A DNA stretch of 64,000 nucleotides from Kwoniella bestiolae CBS 10118 (taxonomy: Eukaryota > Basidiomycota > Tremellomycetes > Tremellales > Cryptococcaceae), in assembly GCF_000512585.2 (NCBI RefSeq), contig NC_089242.1, positions 3,658,001 to 3,722,000 of the forward strand, in the 5' to 3' direction. Shown here in pieces: positions 48,269 to 59,154 of this stretch. A program made the translations under genes and the position numbers. How positions within the stretch are numbered: position 1 is the first letter of the stretch; each line of letters begins with the position of its first letter. Under the pieces are notes generated by a model that saw only the letters and a list, made by a program, of their open reading frames with translations, was not told the origin of the DNA and did not search any database.

Positions 48269-48869
48269 ATGCCTCTCACCAAAGAATACGTTCAAAAGAT
48301 CTTTGGTCATGCGGTCAAAAACGAGATGACCGAGTTATTCAGTTACCTGAGGGATGATGTGAAGTCTACAATTTTCAATGATGAGGTTAAGGCCTCATTC
48401 CCTGCTGGAAGTTATGATTCGGTGAGCATGCTCTTGCTTTGATTCCACGGCCATGGCGATTGCTGACCAACCAAAGTGTGTTGTTGACCTTGACTGTGAA
48501 AACAGAAAATGGGGTACATCACCGCTATGACCCCCTTGTATTCGATCCTCACCCATGACCCGGATATCCATATCACCAGAATCATGATCGCAGATGGGAA
48601 TACCGCTATCGTCCAGATGAATACATATGGTGTAGGTAAAAAGGATGGAAAGAGATATGCCAATCCGTAAGACTTGCCACTCCTCTTTCACTAGCTCCTG
48701 ACATTCCGTATTGAAGATTGACCTGAAACAGCTGCTGACCTACCGGACGCGCAGAAACTGTTATGTCCTTGAATTCGAGGATGTAGAAGAGAATCCAAAA
48801 ATCAAGACCCTCACCAAATATGCCGATTCGGCTGTCCTCCAGCAATTCTATGAAAATAACAAAGATTAG
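48269..48869 (+). CDS. SnoaL/NTF2-like array member 3
   Basis: Predicted 142 residues in three exons: 48269-48421 (153 nt), 48506-48666 (161 nt), 48755-48869 (115 nt). Starts MPLTKEYVQKIFGHAVKNEM, shows LRDDVKSTIFNDEVKA, IADGNTAIVQMNTYG, GKKDGKRYANP and CYVLEFEDVEE, and ends KYADSAVLQQFYENNKD. An in-frame ATG at 48182 would add 29 residues; 48269 is chosen because all sisters start with the same MxLTKEYV. Intact. Fold and function inferred only as SnoaL-like. Confidence 0.75.
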
Positions 48870-49276
48870 ATTGAACATCCGTTTGGACCGATGCCCAGAA
48901 GGTCATTTAAGTGTCGATGAATAAATTGTTCCATCAATGTGGAACGATTTCTGATGTGATTTGACTAATCGTAGTGTGAGCCTTGAAAGGACCCGAAAAT
49001 ATCTTGAGCTACGACTGTAAACACTGTCAAACGGAAACTCCGTCTCATTCGCCGTTGATTATACAATCGTTGCACACGGACCATCCATTAGTGGGATTTC
49101 GGCTGTGTGAGATAGCACTTGTTTCCCTCGTCACCGACAGTCCGGGAAGTGATCACAGCTTTTGGACTAACTTGAGCAAGCGGTCAGCACGAGGGACTGG
49201 TATAAATAGCGTTAGCGATCTGCTTGAACTGTTCGTTCGTCTCACATCCGATTACTTACATGCTCGACCAGTCACT
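48870..49276. other. Spacer with TATA box of array member 4
   Basis: About 400 bp; a TATAAATA box lies at 49201-49208, 76 bp before the ATG of the truncated member 4. Nothing else is seen. Confidence 0.5.
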
Positions 49277-49492
49277 ATGCCACTCACCAAGGAACATGTC
49301 CAGAAGATATTTGAACATGCAGCACGAAACGAACAAGCGGAGATGTTCAGCTACGTCCATGACGATGCGATTTCCATGGTTGTCAACCCTGAGGCCAAAT
49401 CCTCTTTCGCTTCGGGCAATTACACCAATGTTCATTGCGCAGATTGTTTGAGGATCTACTGTATCAATCTCAAGCGCAAGGATCGTTTTTGA
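49277..49492 (+). pseudogene. SnoaL/NTF2-like array member 4, truncated to exon 1
   Basis: Exon 1 is intact: 153 nt (49277-49429) encoding MPLTKEHVQKIFEHAARNEQ through SGNYTN, very like members 3 and 6. At the conserved junction the donor is GTTCAT rather than GTGAGT, and downstream sequence shows no recognisable exon 2 or 3 before member 5. Read straight through, it gives a 71-residue protein ending at TGA 49490-49492. A good TATA box upstream remains. Most likely a pseudogene formed by a partial duplication or deletion; a short expressed protein is possible. Confidence 0.65.
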
Positions 49493-50116
49493 GAAAGGCT
49501 GTTCACATAGTACTCTCACGTGGTCCGCGGGCGTTTAGCAGAAAGAGTCAAAAGACTTCTTTCGAGGTTATTTGCACCAGTGATATTCGAATGTCTGCTT
49601 ACATTCGTTACAGTCCTCTCTCATCTGTCTGACCTCAACAAGCGAATTCTGTTTGTGGAGTGATCATGATGAGTGAAGGAAGGATATACCCGATAGTTCA
49701 TTCTATCATGACTAATCAGATTTCACTTGAGATACCACTTGCTTAGTAATCATGCGCAGGAGCGCGTGCCTGAAATACTATAACACTTCTGTACTCTCAC
49801 TCACTCTGACACAAAAGCTGTCAAACATCTGGCTAGCTGCTGCAGATCGATGTACTCTAAATGGGCGATATCGGTCAGTGGGGAATGCCGCGTAAGTGAG
49901 CCCGATGCTGAGTCTTGACCTTCGGGCTGAGGGGCTTTCGAAGCGTCATAGCATCCTTACTCCGTAAGGATGTATTGTTAAAGCTAGTGAGTTTTGTTCT
50001 AAGCGGTGAAAAGAAAAAGGTATAAGAACCTGAATCCCTTCGGTCCTATCAATACATTCACCTAAGCAATCCATCACGTTCTGAAAGATCCAACATCAAC
50101 AAGTCACCAACGCACC
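49493..50116. other. Spacer between members 4 and 5
   Basis: About 620 bp where exons 2-3 of member 4 would have been. No recognisable paralogue sequence remains. A TATAAGAA element at 50021-50028 precedes member 5. Confidence 0.45.
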
Positions 50117-50711
50117 ATGACCGTCAAAGAATCTTATGTCCAGCAATTGATCCAACTTCAAATCAACGGTGATTGGCCCAACCTCATGGCTCATATCAGT
50201 GACGATGTAGAATGGATGATCATCAATCCTGTGGTGAAGTCCACTCCATTATCTGGACTCTATCATGGTGTGAGCTTGCATCTTACAATACATTACCTTC
50301 TTCGTACTGACCATCTGCTGACCGACAACATGACATGCATGATGGCAGAAAGCAGAGTACCAAGCCGCCGTGACTCCCCTGTTCACCATCTTCGAAGAAA
50401 GGGCCAAATTCACCTTGGAACACCTGACTGTAGCTGGGAATACGGCTGTTGCGGAGATGAAAGGTATAGCTATCGGAGCGAAAGATAAGAAAGATTTCGT
50501 CGGATTGTATGTCCCCATCCTTTCTTCATCCGCACATTCCTGCTCTCTTGATTCCTTGAACCGACCAGGACTGATATGTTGCTTCGGCTCTGGCAGCTGG
50601 TGTAATATCTTTGAATTTGAAGAGACAGATTCTGGTGAACCACAAGTGAAAAGAATTAGAGAATACATGGATTCGGCTTTGGTGAAGGAGTTTGTCGATA
50701 AAAACTTGTAA
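50117..50711 (+). CDS. SnoaL/NTF2-like array member 5
   Basis: Predicted 141 residues in three exons: 50117-50269 (153 nt), 50349-50506 (158 nt), 50597-50711 (115 nt). Starts MTVKESYVQQLIQLQINGDW, has SDDVEWMIINPVVKSTPLSG, VAGNTAVAEMKGIAIG and CNIFEFEE, and ends RIREYMDSALVKEFVDKNL. By eye it is the array member nearest to the distant copy at 6980: both have a DW in helix 1, a V(E/V)W strand and an NL ending instead of NKD. TATAAGAA lies 96 bp upstream. Intact. Confidence 0.76.
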
Positions 50712-51179
50712 CGAGACGAGTTCATGCACACATCAGTACGACTCTTTTCGGTAGACGTACCGACAGACTGGGACTGGGTTTCGTGAGATTCAGAATCATG
50801 ATGGGTTGCTTCAATATAAAATAGATGGCACTAATTTATGCTGTTCGTTCCATTCTGTCACATTCAGAGTCACTTGTATGATGGTTTCCATGGTCACATC
50901 GGTCCCTTCGTACCGGTCACGATGTCTGCGATGCCATTGACTGCTATGCATAATCAGGTCGGTTGTTCATGCATGACACGAGTAAAGAGTGTGCATAAGA
51001 GGACTGGTCTATTCCGCGAGTTAGCGGTTCCTGATGCAATGACCTCGAATCGATTTCATCGGTCATAGTAGTAGGTCATAGCACAGCATCCAATCTCAAC
51101 CTCATATATATATACTGTACAGCACTTGACTCACGCTTCTTACTTGCAGTATCACAAAGACTATTGATAAGCGTTCACC
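50712..51179. other. Spacer with TATA element of member 6
   Basis: About 470 bp; TATATATATA at 51105-51114, 66-75 bp before the member 6 ATG. No gene seen. Confidence 0.5.
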
Positions 51180-51769
51180 ATGACCCTCACCAAAGAATAC
51201 GTCGAAAACATATTTGAACACGGAAGGAAGCATGAGATGGAGGAGATGTTCAGCTATATCAGGGAAGACGCGGATTTCACCATCGGAAATCCAGGATACA
51301 AGTCCACCTTTGTTTCAGGTCATTATACCAGTGTGAGTTGTGCGCTCATCTTTTCTGGATGCATGCTCTTCGAAGCGAAGCCACATCATGAGCTGACTTG
51401 GGATGCAATGCAGAGATCAGAGTATCAGAAAGCCGTTCTCCCCTTCTACAGCCTTTTCGCTGCTCCCCCCGTCCAGGTCATCGAGCGTCTCTTGGTGATT
51501 GGCAATACAGCTGTGTGTGAGACGAGAAACGAAGGTGTGGGGAAGAAGACGGGCCAGCATTACGTGAACCCGTGAGTGCACCTTCTCCCTTTGCTGCCTT
51601 AGATGACCTTCGAGACAACCCGCTGATAGTACGGTACGCGCATCACACTCTAAGTGTCTGTATCATCATGGATTTCGATGATGATGCAGAAAAACCCAGG
51701 ACCAAACGAGTCAAGGAGTATTTCGATTCCGCACTGATCCAGCATGTTCACGACACCAACAAAGACTAG
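51180..51769 (+). CDS. SnoaL/NTF2-like array member 6
   Basis: Predicted 141 residues in three exons: 51180-51332 (153 nt), 51414-51571 (158 nt), 51655-51769 (115 nt). Starts MTLTKEYVENIFEHGRKHEM, has REDADFTIGNPGYKSTFVSG, VIGNTAVCETRNEGVGKK and CIIMDFDDD, and ends RVKEYFDSALIQHVHDTNKD. The third-exon acceptor (CTAAG) is weak but gives exactly the family length and phase. Intact; same inferred fold and unknown role as its sisters. Confidence 0.74.
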
Positions 51770-52076
51770 GAGGGCTACCGTACTGTGTATACCCAATGAT
51801 CAGGCATGTTCTGTACGGTCAAGATGCATGTGGATGTATGACGACCCATTCTATTGTACACCTACCGCGAGGAATGGCATACTCGAATAAGAGGAAACTG
51901 CCCTTGTAGCAATGAGATAACCACGTGTCAACTACTACAGCAGGAGTTTCCGACGGAGTTCATTCGGGTACCACTCGGATCATTCGCATCATCGTCCTTG
52001 CTCTTTCCGTTCTTACTCTTGTCCTTCTTTACCATCATCATCACATCATCACATCATCAGGGCAGGACTGACCAAG
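51770..52076. other. Spacer between the array and the amidase gene
   Basis: About 300 bp with a CATCATCA-rich stretch near 52032-52060 just before the amidase start. No gene seen. Confidence 0.45.
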
Positions 52077-54849
52077 ATGGTGTCATCTACAACGCAATCA
52101 GCGGGGCAAAGGAAGCAGGACGAGAGAGAGCGTCTGACAAAGGGGATGGAGGATGAACTAGGAGTGCTAAGTGAACATCCAGAGGATCACGAGTATCTGC
52201 ATATCAGGTAAGTACGTCTGTGTAGCTCTTCTCTCTGACATGTGCAATGTAGTCCGGAGAACATCGTAGCACACTTGAAAAGTAGGACAGAAGGTTGGAC
52301 AGCCGAAAGAGTCATGATTGCTTTTGTCAGTCTTATCTTTCCTTGGAACTGTTCGAGCTGATGTGATTGTAGATCAGAGCAGCTTGTGCGGCTCATAGGA
52401 AGACCAACTGCCTGACTGAGGGTGAGTTGTAATCCCTCCTCCCCAAGTCATCACCGTTGCTGACCAGCCTGTGCTGACATGCGTACATAGTTGTCTTTAG
52501 AGAAGCGTTGGAGAAAGCAAGGAGGCTAGATAAAGAGTATGCAGCTACGGGAATAGCGGAAGGTGTATTCTGGGGTCTACCATCCAGCTTCAAAGGCAAG
52601 TGCTGATCATACTCCATTGCCCCAGACCGTTGAATTTTCACGTGCTAACGAGAAATTGTGATCTAGATACGTACAATATTCTAGGTGTTGATTCTTCCCT
52701 TGGATGTTCACCGTGAGCCATGACACTTTCGTCTACTTGGATCATTCTCTGATGATGGATCCGTAGACACTGCTTCGTGCCTACTGAGAAGGAGGAGGAA
52801 GAGGCTATCGTTAGTCCATCTGCACGCCTTCTGAGTTTCACGGCTGATGATCGGCACTTTAGCTGGTGAAGCTATTCAGAAGAGGAGGGGGAATACCATT
52901 CTGCAAGACCAACGTACCCCAGGTGAGCACATTTCACTCCATCGTTACCCTGATCTTGAGAACTGCTCAAGTAGACACCGCCATCCACAACTTCCTTCCA
53001 CCGCATGATACGCTCTGACCAATGACTACATAGACCCTCCTCGCTTTCGAATGTTCTAATCCCATCTTCGGCACTACTACCAACCCATATTCGTCCGAGA
53101 GAACTTGTGGAGGGAGTTCAGGTGGTGAGGCTGCCCTGATAGCGTTGAACGGTACACCGATGGGATGGGGGTCTGATAGTGGGTACATCCCTCATCCTAC
53201 TTTTCATCTTGGCTTCAAAAAAGGCTGTATTGCTGATAATCGTCGATGTCGTTAGTCGGCGGATCACTTCGTATACCAGCTCATTATAGTGGGATCTGCG
53301 GACTTAAGCCAGTCAGAGGACGATGGCCCGTACTGGGCCAGAGAAACAGTGTCCAAGGGTTCGAAGGGATCAGGGTGAGTGGGATGGAATGGCTTCTCGA
53401 GCTGCAATCATAAGCCTCCTTCGCCTCAGGTCATGATGGCTGACAGATGTAGCACTTGTAGGGCATGGTAGGACCGATGGGTCGGACCGTGGATGATCTC
53501 ATCTTTGCTTCGCGAAGTATCCTGAATTTGGTGCACTCGGATGTCGCAGATCTAGGATTCATGGGAGAGATGTTGATTCCATTACCTTGGAAGGAGGTTG
53601 AGTTGCCTAGGAAGTTGAAAGTGGGATACTGGACTCAGGATCATTTGATAAAGGTATGACCCCTCACCTTCTCTATTGGGACGTAGTGCAGTAGCTGATG
53701 CGAGTGTACAGACCAGTCCAGCTTGCGCAAGAGCAGTAGAAGGATGTGTGAAGAAGCTGAGAGAAGCGGGTCACGAGGTTGTAGCATTCCAGCCTCCTGA
53801 TAGTAAGTCGTCAAGATGACCTTTAATGCTAATGAACGCCATCTGACAATATGATATAGTCGCGGAAGCTTTGAAAGTGAGTATGCTGTCCAACCTCGAA
53901 CCCACAAGGCTGATTTTCAATGATTCAGATATTCGCCGGTCTCACGTCGGCGGAGGGATACAAATCACTTTTGAGCAATATTGGCCCAGACCCGATGGAA
54001 AGCTCAATGAGATTGGTAAGCTCTTGCTTCTTGGTTCATCCATTCCCTTGTCTAATCCTGACTGTCGGTATGGATAGGTAACGCTCGGATCGAAACTTCC
54101 CGGATGGTTGCACTCCGCTCTGGTTTGGCTGGTTGATAATTTCTTGAAAGATCATTTGTTTGCTTCAATCTTTGGTAAGCGATATTAGTCACTGTGTAGG
54201 CAGTAAAGTATGGAGGAGAGACTCGGCTGAGCGCCAAATTGGAAATAGCTACTTCGCGACCCAAGAGCGTACAGGAGCTTTGGCAATTTACAGCGAGGAG
54301 AGATGTATATGCTAATGCCTTCAGGAAATTGGTATGTACCAGCTTTTGATTCACAACACACATATGTGACGGCTCTTTAATGTCCATGAAAATGCTGATA
54401 TATTGACGATAGGTCTGGGAAGATGAGGGCTTCGATATGCTCTTATGTCCTGTCCAAGCTGTTCCTGCACTAGAACACGGTACCACGAAACTCTTATCCC
54501 CTTTATCGTGAGTTCTCTCAACGTGTTCTCATACTTCACGTATAGAGGGAAACTGACTATATGCCAAAGGGTCGCCACCATCTTGTTCAACGTCGTCGAC
54601 TCTACAGTGGGAGTACTTCCCGTGACTCATGTGAATAAGGACCTAGACACTCATTCCCTCGATTTCCTTGACGATAGTCAGGGATCGTGGATCCTCGAGA
54701 AGAGGGTGTATGGGAAAGATGGGGCATACGACGCTGAGAAGATGCATGGACTACCTGTGGGTGTTCAGGTGGTAGGTCGAGAGTGGCAGGAGGAGAAGGT
54801 ATTGAAGATGATGCAGGTTTTGGAGGGGCTGGTGGAGTATCAGGGGTAG
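52077..54849 (+). CDS. Amidase signature family hydrolase
   Basis: Hydrolyses carboxylic amides. 593 residues in 17 exons: 52077-52207, 52253-52325, 52373-52421, 52491-52595, 52667-52712, 52767-52809, 52863-52922, 53034-53178, 53256-53374, 53462-53653, 53712-53802, 53860-53876, 53929-54015, 54078-54174, 54204-54331, 54413-54507, 54546-54849. Catalytic triad in place: Lys in GLPSSFKDTYN, cis-Ser in CGGSSGGEAALIA and nucleophile Ser in GSDIGGSLRIPA. Also typical are KTNVPQTLLAFECSNPIFG, GICGLKPVRGR and VGPMGRTVDDL near the middle, and LPVGVQVVGREWQEEKVL near the C-terminus. The intron after 52595 is GC-AG (donor AG|GCAAGT). Substrate unknown; fungal members act on acetamide, other small amides or fatty amides. 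Confidence 0.94.
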
Positions 54850-55196
54850 GGCAACTATTTGGCATATTTGGGATATTGGGTGATTCTTCTAGTGATTGTG
54901 TTTAATGAAGGCTCCGGTTGTATATCAATACGCAAGCTGTAAGATGCACATTGGGAGGAGGAAGTCTTGATGTTTGCTCAACTCAGGAGGGTAAATCGGA
55001 AGTCACGTGAGCATCGGATTAGAATGAGGATGATGTGTAATGACGTCTTCGGTCGAAAGGATCCCGTAATAGACGGAGTTGCAACTCACAGTAAGAGTAC
55101 TGTAGTTGAATAGCGAGCAGTGGTATACATCGCATCCATATATCAACATATATAACAAGCAAATACAGTCAGAGCATCAACAGGAACCAAGCAAAC
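54850..55196. other. Intergenic spacer
   Basis: About 350 bp: 3' end of the amidase gene and promoter of the GILT-like gene, with TATA-like ATATATCAACATATATAA at about 55138-55155, 40-60 bp before the ATG. Confidence 0.45.
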
Positions 55197-56360
55197 ATGC
55201 GATCTGTCCTTGTACTTCCCCTTCTAGCTGGCTTGGCTGCCTCCATCCCTTCTCCCCTCCAACAGCCCTTCGGGGTGCAGGATGAGTACCAAGGAGATAA
55301 AGTCAATGTCTCTTTATATGTCATGTCGAGATGTCCGGATGCGGTGAGCGATACAGTCTTATTGCAATTTATTGGATATAAGGGAATGACGATGAAGATA
55401 TGGCTGTGCTGATGCGATTATGAACTGATAGAGGTTATGCGAGAATGTGTTTGAAGGGGTAAGTCATACTCCTGCTTGTCTCCTCAACCACCCCTCCAGA
55501 TATACCTTGTGCTAAGATGCGATTATGGTGTCTAGGTGATTCAAAAGGAAGGTATACTAGATAAGATCAACCTTGACGTAGGATACATAGGGAAGTGAGT
55601 CGGCCATAAGGGAACACTCTCAGGGTTATGTGATTGTTATACTGGTAGGCTTACCCATTTCCCTCCAGACTCAACGCCTCCGCCCCACTAGGAGTAACAT
55701 GCAAACACGGCACCCTCGAATGCATAGGCAACGCCCAACAACTATGTCTCTACAACCACCTTCCAGTGGATAAGGCATACGCCATAGTCCAATGCCAGAA
55801 TTACCCCTCGGATTTCCCCGGATCTATAGGGTATCTAGACTCGGTGAAAAAGTGCGCTAAGACTGTTGGAGTAGATTGGGATCAATCGGGCGTGGGGAAG
55901 TGTATCGAACGAATAAAACATAATTCCACTACCACCGGGGATGTAGAGGAGGAATTGAAGAGATTGGGTAAAGAGGCGAAAAAGCTGTTGCGGAAGAATA
56001 TCAAGGAGACGTATGACAGGAACGTTACGACGAGCTGTACGATTGATATTTCCTCTACGATCAGGAGCGGGGGGAGGAGGAGGTGCGTGGTGGATAGTGG
56101 AGTTTGGAGGGGGTGCGATGTGAGTTTCTTCTTTACACGTCTCACTCTTTTCTCCTGTTCAATCTCACCATTTTGATGTCCGTTGAGCTACGTGCTACGA
56201 GTGGCGTGATCTCTTATTATCCCCTATATGAATCTACACATAGTAGTCACGATTGCTGACGAGTATTTGCATATCGTTATAGGACGGTCATACTGCTCAA
56301 GATTTCATTAGGGTCATTGAGGAGGAATACAGGAATTTACAGTCCAAGAAGGACGAATAG
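55197..56360 (+). CDS. GILT-family thiol reductase, secreted or vacuolar
   Basis: Predicted 253 residues in five exons: 55197-55343, 55432-55458, 55536-55594, 55669-56119, 56283-56360. A signal peptide (MRSVLVLPLLAGLAASI) leads to VNVSLYVMSRCPDA, the strand and active-site position of gamma-interferon-inducible lysosomal thiol reductases. The family signature CxHGxxECxxNxxxLC is complete (CKHGTLECIGNAQQLC), and more cysteines follow (VQCQNYP, KKCAK). The usual active CxxC is instead CPDARLC, spanning an intron, so the second Cys is three residues further on. Such enzymes reduce disulfides in acidic compartments or outside the cell. Two NxT/S sites (NVT and NST) suggest glycosylation. Convergent with the next gene. 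Confidence 0.88.
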
Positions 56361-56743
56361 GATCACCTCGGGTCCTTGGACACTTTTACTCTTGAATTTC
56401 CTCTAATATAGACGCTTTTGATTATCGTGTACCGTACTCCGTATCATATATCATGTTCATGCCTCGATGACTTGTGGAATGTGTCAAGTCTGATTATCTG
56501 TAGCATGTATATAAATCACTAGACCACACCGTGTATATGTATCTATCTTATCGACAACCGAAAACAGCTCACGCAGGGAGATTCTATTCTACTGCCAGAA
56601 AGGTCTTTCTCGCAGAGCAAGCAGATTGGTCGACATTGATCGAATACCGGATTCATACCGTCTTTCTATATCAATCTATGTAGATACAATTCCCAGATGC
56701 TTGAATGCTACATCATCCCCTCCCTATCTCCTTCGAAAGGAAT
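56361..56743. other. Convergent 3' spacer
   Basis: About 380 bp between the 3' ends of the GILT-like and Apd1/Aim32-like genes. No gene seen. Confidence 0.5.
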
Positions 56744-58313
56744 CTACCAAGTCAAAAACCCTTTACCGCCATCAACCTCCCTCTGGACACCCACGGCATT
56801 CCTCAATAACCCCGGGACGATCTTCCCTTGCAGGATCGTATCTTCAACCACCCTAGGGATCTCCTGCGGTGTGACTCGGCCGTAGGAGATGTACGCTCCT
56901 GAGGGGAACAGGATCTGTCAAAATCAGGACGTCAGCCTCAATGACATGCCGTGTGATAACTACTCGTGTGTGGATACTCACAATCATCACCCCAGCATAT
57001 CGATGTCCTCCCAAATGATTAATATTGAATATCCCCACCTGTCCACCCTCGCCCCCTTGAACACCTTCGATCCCCTCTATCCGCTTGCCCACTTCCTCTT
57101 CCCTCTCTTTATCTGATCCCTCGATCTCCTCCAGTGGAGGTCCATCCAGATGAGTAAGGGAAGAACCATCTTCGTCGATCTCTATATCGTGTTTTGACAG
57201 GACGGTGTGGAGAGCCGATCGGAGGAGTGGGGCGGCGATGTGGCATCGTTTGTCACGGCGTTTGTGCGAGCCTGGTTGGATTGGTCAGCACGAGTCGCAC
57301 CTTTGAGTGGGACTCTGGTTGTAGCATAGTCACATGGGTGGGATGGATGCGATGCCCGTAAGGAGTGAGGTTGAATTCGTCGTCGCACTCACAAAGCAAG
57401 ACCACCGCTCGATAAGGTAACACCCAGCTCCTCCTTCTAGCGTACTCGTCATCCTCCTCGACACCCTTCCTGCCCGCTCTACCCAATTCACCAGATAGTT
57501 GATGATCGTACAGCTCTTTGGCACCTTGAAGGGAATTATCGATCTCATGTACCACCTTCCAGTCTGGGAATACCAGGACAGTCTGATCGGATGGATCGTC
57601 CGATTGCGAGATGAGCGATGACGAGTAAAGAGATGGCGGGATGGAGATTGGGTGAGAGAGTGGTTGGGAGGGGGCGGGAAATGCGGAAGGAGAGATGTAT
57701 GATAAAGTGTTTTTCGCTTTGTTGTCGGTATTCTGCTCTTTGATGGATGGGGCTGAGGAGATGGCTTTGTCTAGGTGGTGGGCTAGGGAACCTTTCTCGT
57801 CCTAATATAGTACCCATAGACTAGTTAGCCATCACCCCATGAACTGGAATAAATCGCTTGTAGACACAAAACAAAAGATTCAAGTTGACAAGGCAATATG
57901 TCTATACGGAATAAACAATGACCCACCACATGATCCCTCTCCCAATCGCTTTTCCCAGTACTGATCACCACTATCCTCCCCTTCCCACCTTTCGATGAAT
58001 CTGGCAGCTCAGTCTCCCAATCCATATCGAATCCTTTCGGCAATTCACCCAATTCCCCGTATTTCTCTAGTACATATTCCTCATAAGACTTCCCATCATA
58101 TATCACTTCTGCTATTGTACCTGCCCCGTTTCCGCTTGCCTCCCCATCTGCACAGGGGTTCGAGCATGATGCGCAGTCTGTCTCTGAAACGGGGACTTTA
58201 TCTTTTTGTAGGTCTTTCGATAAGGTGACGTAGGTATCTGCTCGTCGTGGGGCGGTGTGCGAGGAGGGTAGGGGCTCGGAGGATGAGAGGAAGGAGGTGA
58301 GTTTGCCTAGCAT
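56744..58313 (-). CDS. Apd1/Aim32-like sucrase/ferredoxin family protein
   Basis: Predicted 418 residues in four exons: 58313-57927, 57801-57393, 57271-56982, 56914-56744. Thioredoxin-like ferredoxin fold: an N-terminal CASCSNPC cluster, a long variable region, then CSHKRRDKRC (first C and SHKRR joined across an intron) and NINHLGGHRYAGVMI, the Cys/His motif pair that binds a 2Fe-2S cluster in Apd1 and Aim32. The C-terminus reads PQEIPRVVEDTILQGKIVPG and ends KGFLTW. In budding yeast Apd1 and Aim32 relate to redox stress and mitochondria. No clear mitochondrial presequence is seen here, so a cytosolic site is as likely. Confidence 0.88.
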
Positions 58314-59154
58314 CTTGATCTGCAGTTCGATGGTATGGAATATCTACAGGATGGAACGAAGTGTTGAAGGAGTTCTATGCCGTGAGTTATATATCATGTA
58401 TGTAAGATGGAATTGTTCTTTATTTTTTGCTATCTGATAAAAACACCATGTTCATTGGGTGAGACCCTTATGAGTGAGCTCGTCATCCTCTCGGCTGGAT
58501 CCGATTGGCCCTGACAGGCAGGATGGAAGGATTGGGAGCTCAACTTATCCCCGAAAACCTGGAGTCCGTGCTATAACACATGCACAACTCCCGTTAATTC
58601 CGCCGCCGCCGCCGATGATGAGCTGGAGGAGTGAAAGGATGACCCGCGCATCTACAGATTCGATCATCTCGCTCGATATGAGTATCTCAACTCCTTGTAC
58701 ATGATCATTCAGTGTACATATGATATCATCTCATCGACTTGACAATGCACAATCACAGGCGTAGAGAGCAAGACATCGGGGCTCAAGGGCAGCGCCAAGC
58801 GCCAAGCATTGCGTTTACGTAAATCACCATCGCCCTGCGACCTCAAAAACGTTCAAACGCATTTCTGTCCTTTATGGCGATAGACGTATCAAAGGTTGAT
58901 CATAGATCATGCGTAGAAAGGATCAACTCGATTATCACCTCTCGACTCGACCTCTACCACTGTCATAGCGATGCTTGTGACCGAGGTAAAGCGGTTTATA
59001 AGGAACAAGACATTCAAGTCCCGCATCGTTATACATCACGATAAAAAATATACACGGTATCTCAAGTATTTACTTCTCATTGAGTTGGTAATTCTCTCTC
59101 ACCCACTCTGATCCTGTCCGTTCAGAAAGATCTTTGACAGAGGCCGAATACACC
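58314..59154. other. Divergent promoter region
   Basis: About 840 bp between divergent starts. Contains a run of CCGCCG near 58601-58611 and TTTATAAGG at 58995-59003. A 5' untranslated intron acceptor (CGTTCAG) may lie at 59125. No gene is supported. Confidence 0.45.

Noticed and set aside
59134..59154. Earlier start of the repeat protein giving MTEAEYT
   Set aside because: The codon at 59134 is TTG; the first ATG in frame is 59155.
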